DNA of 64,000 nt from Candidatus Poribacteria bacterium (GTDB taxonomy: Bacteria; Poribacteria; WGA-4E; WGA-3G): contig JAAXHL010000124.1 of the NCBI GenBank assembly GCA_012270865.1, positions 1 to 64,000 of the forward strand, read 5' to 3'. Positions 42,840-50,157 of this stretch are shown here, one piece after another. The stretch's first letter is position 1; every line of letters starts with the position of its first letter. Both the position numbers and the translations under genes were made by a program. The notes beneath the pieces were generated by a model. The model was not told the DNA's origin. It did no database searches and saw only the letters and a program-made list of their open reading frames with translations.

Positions 42840-44176
42840 GAAGCCTCCTTGTCGCCAAATCTGACATTGTCTACAGCATCAAGAAAACGACTCTGCACGT
42901 TGAGACTGACATCATCAAAATCCATGGGCCACTCTCCGTAAGTTCCCGCTTCATCTAAATCGGCACTATTAACTTTAGTCACCCCATCTTCACGCCGTGT
43001 GAACCAGTGCAGCTTGACTAACTCCGACGGAAGATCTCCTTCAGCGACAAGCGTTTGAACGCCCAAAAGTAGCAGTGAACTATGGGTTTCGGCAACGACG
43101 CGCACTCCCCGTTTTGCTGCGTCTGCTAATACTTGTGCCAATGCAACTTGTGCACGAGGGTGGAGGTGCAGTTCGGGTTGTTCAAGGTAGACCAATTGTG
43201 AGGGGCGTGCAACAATCAGTGCCACTAAAACGGGCAAAACTTGGGATACTCCAAAGCCTACCTCAGTTATATTGACCATGTCTATTTCATTGTTTTGATG
43301 ATTGAGGAGGCGACCGACTTGAAGTTCAATGCGGGTGTCCCCAATTTTTTTCGCCCTGACGTGTCCTGTCAGACCAAGTATATTAAGAACTTCGGCGAGA
43401 ATAGCAGCAGGGTTACTATAATTTTGATAATTTTGAAAGTCTTCTCCCAAGTCATGTCTATCAAACGGATTACCCAATGTTTCTAAGGGTTTATCTGTTC
43501 TCTCCTGCCACTCGTGAATGAGAGTCGCAACGTAATTTTCAAACGTGCCGGGATACCAAGAACCAGTTCCTGTCAACTTGTAACTGCGTTCCGGATTGCC
43601 GCGTAATCCGGGGAGATGAATGCTTTTGATAATTTCCCTGTTGACGTTGTCGGGGAGGGTAGTCAAAATGCCTGAATGTTTAGAGTGATAACCGTCCGGT
43701 ACTAAGGTACATCTGGAACGTCTTACCTTTGGCATATCAGGAGATAAGGTAATACCTTCAGCAGGAAATGAGGGTGGATGACTCGCTGATTTTTTTTCTC
43801 CGACCATTTTGATAATTTCAATGGCACTACCTCCTTTTCTAAAAATTGTTTGCACTGAGTCAAGATAAGCATGTTCTCGGATTTCAATCTTAATCTGAAA
43901 ACGATCTGTCTTCTTTCCATTCGGTAACGTGGACAAAAATTGTACTACCTCAGTAAATTTCACATTCGGTCCATCAATCAACAGCGGGCCCGGATCGTAA
44001 GGTGCCTCCAGCGTCTGCTTCAGCATCAATAGCGGTTGCATGATACTGGATTTCCCAGAACTGTTCGCACCAGCAAGAATCGTCAGTGGGCGGATGTCAA
44101 TTGAACACTCCTCCGCGATTGACTTGAAACCTTTCACGGTTATTTTGGTGATGCCTTCTCCTTTTCCCCTTGGCAT
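42836..44176 (-). CDS. ABC/OLD-like AAA ATPase with DUF3696
   Basis: 446 aa. ITKITVKGFKSI (9-20) and P-loop GANSSGKSS (36-44) open an SMC/RecF-like ATPase. The signature-like GFGVSQVLP (307-315), Walker B LVYLEQPELHLHP (328-340) and the ETHSS (363-367) switch close the site. The C-terminal ~80 residues (LVKLHWFTRREDGVTKVNSA to LDEAGTYGEWPMDF) match DUF3696. Such ATPases are commonly paired with nucleases in anti-phage systems; here the partner is PIN-like. RBS AAGGAG before ATG 44176. Confidence 0.9.
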   Translation of the reverse strand: MPRGKGEGITKITVKGFKSIAEECSIDIRPLTILAGANSSGKSSIMQPLLMLKQTLEAPYDPGPLLIDGPNVKFTEVVQFLSTLPNGKKTDRFQIKIEIREHAYLDSVQTIFRKGGSAIEIIKMVGEKKSASHPPSFPAEGITLSPDMPKVRRSRCTLVPDGYHSKHSGILTTLPDNVNREIIKSIHLPGLRGNPERSYKLTGTGSWYPGTFENYVATLIHEWQERTDKPLETLGNPFDRHDLGEDFQNYQNYSNPAAILAEVLNILGLTGHVRAKKIGDTRIELQVGRLLNHQNNEIDMVNITEVGFGVSQVLPVLVALIVARPSQLVYLEQPELHLHPRAQVALAQVLADAAKRGVRVVAETHSSLLLLGVQTLVAEGDLPSELVKLHWFTRREDGVTKVNSADLDEAGTYGEWPMDFDDVSLNVQSRFLDAVDNVRFGDKEAS

Positions 44177-44196
44177 GTGGATACTACTCCTTGTGC

Positions 44197-44244
44197 TAAT
44201 CGTTCACTTAATCGCTTATCTAATCGCTTACTTAATCGCTTACT
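44197..44244. repeat. 12-bp minisatellite, four units
   Basis: TAATCGTTCACT, TAATCGCTTATC, TAATCGCTTACT and TAATCGCTTACT in series. It spans the 3' end and stop codon of the AlbA_2 ATP-binding gene. The period of 12 preserves the reading frame. Confidence 0.85.
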
Positions 44245-45611
44245 TTTCGGACGTATCGGCTTCCTCTACCCTTTCCTATTATGGACAATAACCCTTTATC
44301 TGTCATATCCTTTAGTTCCTGATAGGCAATCTTGCGCGAGATATTGTTGATCTCTACGTATTCCCTTGTCGCAATTTGCCCGTATCTTTGCACATGAAAC
44401 AATGCATTCCTTTGACGTTCATTCAATTGTTCCGAAATATCATCTATTTCTATAAAAGTGCTCTCTTGAATCGGGGAATCAAAGATGATTTTCGTCTCCA
44501 ATGGGTGGAATTCATAACGCGGTGCTTTGTTTCCCCATTCGTTAGAGAGTCTCTTCATCATTTTGATGCCAGAACCGTAACGTTCAATGAAGCCAATATC
44601 GTACATGAATTGGCTTAAAATGGGATTTACTGGTTCATGGACTGGCGCGTCCGGACTGACACCTTCTGGAAAAGTGCCGGGATTAATGACCTCAACGCGG
44701 GTATCAAATATAAACACTCGGACATCCGAGTGTTTTTGATAGTTGCGGTGAATTAAGGCATTGATAATCGCCTCCCGCAGTGCCTTCAGCGGATACTCAA
44801 ACTTATCGTCTCGTTGGAAACTCCTTGAGGTACGAAAACTGAGGAGTCTAATATTTTTCCTGATGAATTCCTCGGCGGCATCGACCATTTCCCACAGTGC
44901 TCCAGAGCAATCCAGTCGATCAATGACAGGATGGGTAACCGATATTCCTTTAAATCTAACAACCCGGAGCTGCGCATTTTGGAGGAATCTTTGCGGGTAA
45001 TTACCGAAGAAGAGAATACCGGCATGGGTTGGCGTTCCTTCTCCGTTACCTCCTTTAATGTTTCTCAACAATTCTGTCACGTCCATGTCTTGCGGTTTTG
45101 CAACGTTCCGGACCTCTTCACGCCGAGTTAAGTACCACTGCACTTTTTGCGGGTCTATATCCTCGCTTCCGGCGTTCCCTGCTAAGTGTCTATCCCAACT
45201 TTGTCCGGTGGCGTTGAGATGCATCTGGGCAATCTCTTGTGGGGGCATGACGCGGTTGCTGTTCCCGACTCTCTTATAGCATCTGCCTTTAACCGAGACC
45301 GGTTTTATAGAGGATTCTGCGATATGTATCAACACCACCGATTTTTCTTTTACATCAACGGATTCAATTTCCATGACCACCCGCGGCTCAGTCGCTTGAA
45401 AGATTTGGTTTGACCAGTTCCTTAATGTTTCCTTCCCGACGGTAATACCTCTGATTTCTCCGCTATCAGACACGCCGATAAGAATCGTGCCACCCTCGGT
45501 ATTGGCAAACGCAGCGGCGGTTTCAATAGTTTCCTGATCGAAACTCTCTTTGAATTCGGTTGTGGTATTTTCGCCTTGCGCGATGCGTTGTTTGAGTTCT
45601 ACGGTTTCCAT
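44232..45611 (-). CDS. AlbA_2/Schlafen-like ATP-binding transcriptional regulator-type protein (COG2865)
   Basis: 459 aa from ATG 45611; a TTG 12 codons earlier would overlap the upstream gene. AlbA_2 domain: TTEFKESFD (17-25) and FANTEGGTILIGVSDSG (35-51). A GHKL-type HATPase_c_4 region follows (ALREAIINALIHRNYQ; RVEVINPGTFPEG; YGSGIKMM). The C-terminal winged helix (ERQRNALFHVQRYGQIATRE) ends KVSD, within the 12-bp minisatellite. This architecture is widespread, often beside mobile genes; its role in this island is unknown. Confidence 0.88.
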   Translation of the reverse strand: METVELKQRIAQGENTTTEFKESFDQETIETAAAFANTEGGTILIGVSDSGEIRGITVGKETLRNWSNQIFQATEPRVVMEIESVDVKEKSVVLIHIAESSIKPVSVKGRCYKRVGNSNRVMPPQEIAQMHLNATGQSWDRHLAGNAGSEDIDPQKVQWYLTRREEVRNVAKPQDMDVTELLRNIKGGNGEGTPTHAGILFFGNYPQRFLQNAQLRVVRFKGISVTHPVIDRLDCSGALWEMVDAAEEFIRKNIRLLSFRTSRSFQRDDKFEYPLKALREAIINALIHRNYQKHSDVRVFIFDTRVEVINPGTFPEGVSPDAPVHEPVNPILSQFMYDIGFIERYGSGIKMMKRLSNEWGNKAPRYEFHPLETKIIFDSPIQESTFIEIDDISEQLNERQRNALFHVQRYGQIATREYVEINNISRKIAYQELKDMTDKGLLSIIGKGRGSRYVRKVSD

Positions 45612-45634
45612 AGTTTTTGATAAGGTCCAAATGC

Positions 45635-45835
45635 CTATTCTTCCCAAAAATTTTCAACCGGCATTGGTTTCCTGCGTCCTTTGTCTATTAACCTAACCCG
45701 TATTGTACCGGATGGACGCGGTGGTGGCATTATAGCAACATCCCAGTTAAGAATATCCTCTTCATCATAGACCGGGAAAGCGAGGCGTTGCTTCTGGCTT
45801 TTGTTGATTGTGTTTTTTGAGTGTGTAGTTTTCAT
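45635..45835 (-). CDS. Small protein carrying the QRLAFPxYDEEDILNWD motif
   Basis: 66 aa from ATG 45835; a longer frame reaches 45937 without an RBS. It consists mainly of a ~48-residue segment (QRLAFPVYDEEDILNWD, then PPPRPSGTIRVRLI and GRRKPMP). The same segment ends the membrane protein encoded at 47033-47488. The stop lies 23 bp before the AlbA_2 gene. It may be a peptide partner or a detached tail domain. Function unknown. Confidence 0.65.
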   Translation of the reverse strand: MKTTHSKNTINKSQKQRLAFPVYDEEDILNWDVAIMPPPRPSGTIRVRLIDKGRRKPMPVENFWEE

Positions 45836-46334
45836 AGACTGTCTAAAACTCCTTTTGTTTACTATTTTATCAGAAGTGTGGGATGTGTGCAACCGTATTG
45901 CACAAAAAATCGGGAAGTGAAGCGGCGCGCGTTTCAAAGTATTCAGAGTAAATCTGGAAAGTAATGGATTTCAGAAAAGGTTGTAAACCTATACTGTGAC
46001 TGGGTTTAGGCGGTTTTTGGAGAAGGTTTCTCGGAAGTTTACTCTGAAATTTTATAGGTGGGAAGACGGTATAAGCTTACATTGTCTGAATGCAGATCGC
46101 ATTTGGGCGAGTACGCCGCAAATCGCGGATTATCGCGGATGTATCGGATTGCGCGGATTTTAGATTTCCGCGTGTTTGACGTTTTTGGTATAGCGTTGGG
46201 TTTCACTCGGTGCCCTGCAACAATAGTAGGTGTGTCGTCTGTAGACTGTTTCTTTGAGATGCTCATGTTTCGATCTTGTCTGTTCAACCCAACGGACGAT
46301 GAGCATCTTCTTTAAATCCACATGTATGGGTACG
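45836..46334. other. ~500-bp gap with a degenerate CGCGGAT repeat, no convincing gene
   Basis: Between 46122 and 46160 the unit ATCGCGGAT recurs in imperfect tandem form (ATCGCGGAT TATCGCGGAT GTATCGGATT GCGCGGATT). Open frames on both strands across it lack an RBS and recognisable protein features. Confidence 0.5.
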
Positions 46335-46425
46335 TCAATTTCCCAAACCCATACGATATTTGATGTCGTAGTTGATGATGTAGTCTAATTCTTCGTCTGT
46401 GAAGCCACAATGTCAGGCAAAACCC
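46335..46425 (-). pseudogene. Methylase 3'-end remnant, copy C
   Basis: On the minus strand this reads HCGFTDEELDYIINYDIK, then YRMGLGN and stop, nearly the same as the end of the methylase encoded at 50158-53403 (HYSFTDEELDFIINYDIK, YRTDLGN, stop). The DNA aligns over about 80 bp, with roughly 50 of the first 60 bases identical. One missing base near 46412 breaks the frame further upstream. It lies 60 bp after the end of the TIGR04255 module. Confidence 0.85.
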
Positions 46426-46470
46426 AGTCAGAGATAACTATCCCATTTTGCAGTGATCAGATAGGTAAGG

Positions 46471-47016
46471 TTATGTGAACGGTGGAATATCGGTAGGTAA
46501 ACCAACCCGCATGAAAAAACGAGCAAATGCCTGCGAAAGTTTTTCTCGATACGGAGACAACAAGCGAATACGACTTGGAATTCTCGCCGCGAACTCTTTG
46601 CAAAATTCTAGTGGAAGCGTATAAGTATAGCGAAAATCAACAACTCTGAACTCTCTTTCTGCCTCTTCTATTTCACATTTATTAAGCACATGATAAGCAG
46701 GGAGTTGTCCTTTTCGCGCATCTTCCATACCTTGGTCCGTAGACAAATGTCCTTCCGTAAGTTCTGAACGATTCCATAAGGGGCAAAGTAATACTTCTGG
46801 ACATTTTTTCTTCCCTATAGCCAAATCGCAACTTTGCGACATAATAATAACATCTCGTACCTCCCATGTGAAATCAGCCCTTCCTTCCTCTAAGGAATTT
46901 AGGGTTAAATCGGAGGGTGGAAAAAATATAGGGCAGTTTTCCAGAATATCTCCTTGCATTAGTTCATCACCGCTTACTAAACGATACCAAGCGGAATCTG
47001 TTTCTAAAATATTCAT
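46471..47016 (-). CDS. Uncharacterised protein with SQSCDL motif
   Basis: 181 aa, soluble. LMQGDILENCPIFFPPS (19-35) and DVIIMSQSCDLAIGKKKCPEV (55-75) are the striking segments: a Q-GD-l..CP opening and a SQSCDL strand with conserved Cys. I have no firm family name. Third gene of a compact module (16 bp after the membrane protein gene). The conserved Cys and Asp suggest a defined site, but no reaction can be stated. Confidence 0.65.
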   Translation of the reverse strand: MNILETDSAWYRLVSGDELMQGDILENCPIFFPPSDLTLNSLEEGRADFTWEVRDVIIMSQSCDLAIGKKKCPEVLLCPLWNRSELTEGHLSTDQGMEDARKGQLPAYHVLNKCEIEEAEREFRVVDFRYTYTLPLEFCKEFAARIPSRIRLLSPYREKLSQAFARFFMRVGLPTDIPPFT

Positions 47017-47032
47017 AAAGGGCTAATACTCG

Positions 47033-47488
47033 TTATTCCCAAGGATCGTCATCAGGAATTGGTTTACTTCGTCCTTTGTATATTAGCTTGACTCGTATTG
47101 TCCCTGACCGACGCGGTGGCGGGGGGACTACAACAGCGTCCCAGTTAAGGATATCTTCTTCATCGTAAGTGGGAAAGGCTAAGCGTTGTTGTCGTGTATC
47201 CACAAATTCTTGGGTTACCCCAGATTTGATCTCTTCGTCAAAATGCCATTGAACGGAGGCACTCGTATTTTTCACGGAAGGCCTTGGGATATTTGGTGTT
47301 CCACTTTCTCCGAAGAGGAAAATTGCGCTTCCAAATATTGCTGTTACAGTAGCACCAACGCCAGACCATATTTTCATCTTTTGCAGGAAAGGTTTTGAAG
47401 TATCCAACTTTTCGGCCTCATCATGGAGACTGGAAAAGACGATATCCTTATTTATCGTTGTTCCCTCTTGTGTGTATTGAGTTATCAC
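47033..47488 (-). CDS. Single-span membrane protein ending in the QRLAFPxYDEEDILNWD segment
   Basis: 151 aa. A polar N-terminus (1-38), one membrane span about 41-62 (WSGVGATVTAIFGSAIFLFG), a linker, then QRLAFPTYDEEDILNWD, PPPPRRSGTIRVKLI and GRSKPIP at the end. The last ~48 residues are clearly homologous to the whole small protein at 45635-45835. Its ATG overlaps the TIGR04255 gene stop by 4 bp. Function unknown. Confidence 0.68.
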   Translation of the reverse strand: MITQYTQEGTTINKDIVFSSLHDEAEKLDTSKPFLQKMKIWSGVGATVTAIFGSAIFLFGESGTPNIPRPSVKNTSASVQWHFDEEIKSGVTQEFVDTRQQRLAFPTYDEEDILNWDAVVVPPPPRRSGTIRVKLIYKGRSKPIPDDDPWE

Positions 47489-48309
47489 GATTTTCGCCTC
47501 CAGAACTTCTCTTGAATTTCCTTGCTTACGAGGTTAGAGAAAAACTTGCCCATTGTATTATGTGCGGTGTTAAACCAACCGCGAATAGGTTTGTATGACC
47601 CACTGCTAACAGCCTTAGATTCAATGTAGATAATCTGCTGATTGCCAGGGATCCGCTGAGCAGTACGAATCGAAACCCTCAATTGCCCTAAGTTGTTTGG
47701 TAAACCGAAGATAGTTTGCCAATTGATACCCTGGACCCCGTTTAAAAGTACACTTTGTTTTGTTAGAGACAACAAGTTTGGGAAAACTTTTACCAAATCG
47801 CCAAGATTTTCCCATCCGTGTCCTTTGGGTATGATGTCGATGTATGTTAATTCGTATTCTCTTGCCACAAGATTTCCCAAGTTCTCCTCTAACAGAAATT
47901 CCTCGAAATGAGATAGGTATTTTTCAAAGTTCTCGACGACCTTTTCGTAACCTGGATATTCATCCTCTGGTCGTCTTTTCCGCCAATTGTGAAGGAAGCG
48001 ATTCCGTTGTACTTGGATAAGTTCGTTTTCGTTTTGGTGTATAAACCAGACCCTTGGCAATACAGGTTTGTCCGGGCTGCCAAGATCTTCTTCGGACACA
48101 GGGCCTAATAAGTTTTGATCTTCGGTTATCGGAAAATTGTCCCTGAATTTTTGCCATAGTATACCGAAATGTCCCGATTGTAACTGCTTAATTGGATTGA
48201 AACGTATACCACAAACGATCTCGTCAATCGGTGGATTTTCATATATTATGGCGGATTGTGTTCTTGTTTGCATTGGATGTTTAGAACCTGTTTGCTTAAT
48301 TGCTCTCAT
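47485..48309 (-). CDS. TIGR04255-family protein
   Basis: 274 aa. The N-terminal ENPPIDEIVCGIRFNPIKQL and the following HFGILWQKFRDNFP match the sporadically distributed TIGR04255 family (PPIxEVVCGVxF... LW..FR..FP). The family has no assigned biochemical function and tends to occur next to small unrelated genes. First gene of a three-gene unit with its own promoter (48350-48378). Confidence 0.82.
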   Translation of the reverse strand: MRAIKQTGSKHPMQTRTQSAIIYENPPIDEIVCGIRFNPIKQLQSGHFGILWQKFRDNFPITEDQNLLGPVSEEDLGSPDKPVLPRVWFIHQNENELIQVQRNRFLHNWRKRRPEDEYPGYEKVVENFEKYLSHFEEFLLEENLGNLVAREYELTYIDIIPKGHGWENLGDLVKVFPNLLSLTKQSVLLNGVQGINWQTIFGLPNNLGQLRVSIRTAQRIPGNQQIIYIESKAVSSGSYKPIRGWFNTAHNTMGKFFSNLVSKEIQEKFWRRKS

Positions 48310-48349
48310 ATAGTTTAATTTTATTCTTTTCTATACACTTTGACGAATT

Positions 48350-48378
48350 ATTTTAACATAAGTTGAGAATTGACGCAA
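48350..48378 (-). promoter_or_regulatory. Promoter of the TIGR04255 module
   Basis: Minus-strand TTGCGT (48373-48378), 17-nt spacer, TAAAAT (48350-48355), 40 nt before the ATG at 48309. Confidence 0.6.
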
Positions 48379-48471
48379 TAATTTAAATTATTTAGAACAA
48401 ACATACTCAATTGTTCCGTAGATATATGGAATGTGTTGAATCTCGTTGGGCGACTCTATCGGTTGGTCTCA

Positions 48472-48540
48472 TCAATTTCCTAAGTTCATACGATACTTGA
48501 TGTCGTGGTCGATGATGTAGTCCAATTCTGCCTCTCAAAA
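48472..48540 (-). pseudogene. Methylase 3'-end remnant, copy B
   Basis: Minus strand reads EAELDYIIDHDIKYRMNLGN and stop, matching the end of the methylase. About 50 of the first 60 bases match copy A (50158-50217). It lies 37 bp after the stop of the Schlafen-like fusion gene and just upstream of the TIGR04255 promoter. Confidence 0.85.
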
Positions 48541-48576
48541 TGAAACCAAGGAGAGCAATATGATTGCTAAACGGGT

Positions 48577-50124
48577 TTAGCTTGTTTCTGTATCATTCTG
48601 AAAATGCCTATAAATAAATTCAGTTACCGCTGGACCCAATAATTTCTTTTTACCGCCTTCAGTTTTGACGTGTAGTTCTCCCTTGCCTGTGTAAAAAACC
48701 TCTTTTCTCTGCGGAGGCGGGACGAGAAGCTCAACAACCCACAAATCTTCTATAGTTTCTCCTGGCAAATCATAGACAGGATGCAATTCAAACTGCCAAT
48801 GCCCAACAATTGAGGGTTGTATAGCTCCAAGTTTTTCAGATACTTTGACTCGTAATTCGTCTCTCTGTTGTTCATTGAGAGGCACACCTATTGTGATTCT
48901 ATCCTTATTTCTTATTCCCCAAAAAATACGCCCCCCTTTTTTGTAATTAAGAAAAGCAACAGTATATATATCAGAAGTATCACTAATTGAACGAATTGCA
49001 TTTCCGCCCCCAATTTCTTTAAATTCATAGAAACGTGTCTCCTCAAAAGGGACAGGTAAGTCACGAACAAAACGAACTCGGGTTGGGTTGGTTAAGTTAT
49101 CAGCATCAGTAGCACGAGCCAAGTATTCCTCAGCTACTTGTTTGTTTTTACACAAGGCGGGTATTTGACCTTCTAAATCATATTGGATACCGTCTTCAAA
49201 ACATTCGATTGCTTTTTGATATTGCTTGGACATGAGAAAAGTCAAACCTGCGTTGTTCAATACGGTTGCTTTTTGAACTGGATTTTGCACTGCATTAAGT
49301 GCTTTATCGAAATTTTCATGGGCTTCTTGAAACTCTCCAAGATGCATCAATGCTAGTCCATCGTCAGAGAAGATCATCGGATTAACAGCCGAAACCAATT
49401 GTCCAGCTTGGAAATCTTCTGCTGCTTTAAATAAAGAATAGTCTCCTCCGCCAACCGCCTCAATGTACTTTCCTTGTACAGTTGCTAGCTTTACTTGCGT
49501 ACGAACCAGTGCTACCCGAACTCCGAGTTTAGCATAGAGAATGCAGTAAGAGAGAACTTTCATATCAGCAATAAGGTTTTCTAATAGTGGTGTTATGAAC
49601 TGTGAATTAAGGATTTGAGTTAACCACTCACGGGTTTCGTCCGAAGAATCTAACTGATCTGAATCTGATACTGTTTGACGAAACATCGTAGTGTCGCCAA
49701 ACAAGGCGAAAAGTAGAGCCGAAGGCGACGCAATTAATATCCTTCCGATTGCTAATTTATTTTCATCAGTTTGATATACAGAATCAAGGTAAAAACGGCT
49801 AAGAACATAATCAACTAGCTCAAAGTCAATTCTGTTAAAGTAATATTCTGAAGTAATGAACTGTTCTATCTGTTCCCGATGTTCTTCTTTATCTGAGAGA
49901 AACGCTTTAACCAATTGTGCAAAAGTTTCAATATCTTTTTTCACAACATACTGACTGCTTTCATCTTGATTTATTTTTTCACAAATATTTTCTGAGACAA
50001 GTACAGTCAGTTGCCCCTCTACCGATGCCAACGATTCGCCAATCTCAGCGGCAATTTCTTTGGCAGGTTTGGGATTGCTATCAAGTAGACTCAATACAAT
50101 CTTTTTACGAACTAAATTGCCCAT
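48577..50124 (-). CDS. Winged-helix, TPR and Schlafen AlbA_2-type fusion protein
   Basis: 515 aa. Residues 1-65 look like an ArsR/MarR-style winged helix (KIVLSLLDSNPKPAKEIAAE). A helical middle follows (70-240), then two TPR-like units (about 252-316: ALMHLGEFQEAHENFDKAL; FLMSKQYQKAIECFEDGI). The C-terminal domain (365-505) has FYEFKEIGGG with Glu367 and Glu370, FLNYKKGGRIFWGIRNKDRI and a late VVELLVPPPQ strand, the layout of AlbA_2 domains of Schlafen-type proteins, some of which cut RNA. Starts 33 bp after the methylase stop. The DNA reads more A+T-rich than the flanks. A candidate sensor-effector of the cluster (inference). Confidence 0.78.
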   Translation of the reverse strand: MGNLVRKKIVLSLLDSNPKPAKEIAAEIGESLASVEGQLTVLVSENICEKINQDESSQYVVKKDIETFAQLVKAFLSDKEEHREQIEQFITSEYYFNRIDFELVDYVLSRFYLDSVYQTDENKLAIGRILIASPSALLFALFGDTTMFRQTVSDSDQLDSSDETREWLTQILNSQFITPLLENLIADMKVLSYCILYAKLGVRVALVRTQVKLATVQGKYIEAVGGGDYSLFKAAEDFQAGQLVSAVNPMIFSDDGLALMHLGEFQEAHENFDKALNAVQNPVQKATVLNNAGLTFLMSKQYQKAIECFEDGIQYDLEGQIPALCKNKQVAEEYLARATDADNLTNPTRVRFVRDLPVPFEETRFYEFKEIGGGNAIRSISDTSDIYTVAFLNYKKGGRIFWGIRNKDRITIGVPLNEQQRDELRVKVSEKLGAIQPSIVGHWQFELHPVYDLPGETIEDLWVVELLVPPPQRKEVFYTGKGELHVKTEGGKKKLLGPAVTEFIYRHFQNDTETS

Positions 50125-50157
50125 ATTCTCTCCATATTTTAGTGTTGCGCGGCATAT

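Noticed and set aside
46039-46315. Overlapping frames on both strands in the 45.8-46.3 kb gap
   Set aside because: No RBS or recognisable protein pattern, and they read through a CGCGGAT repeat.
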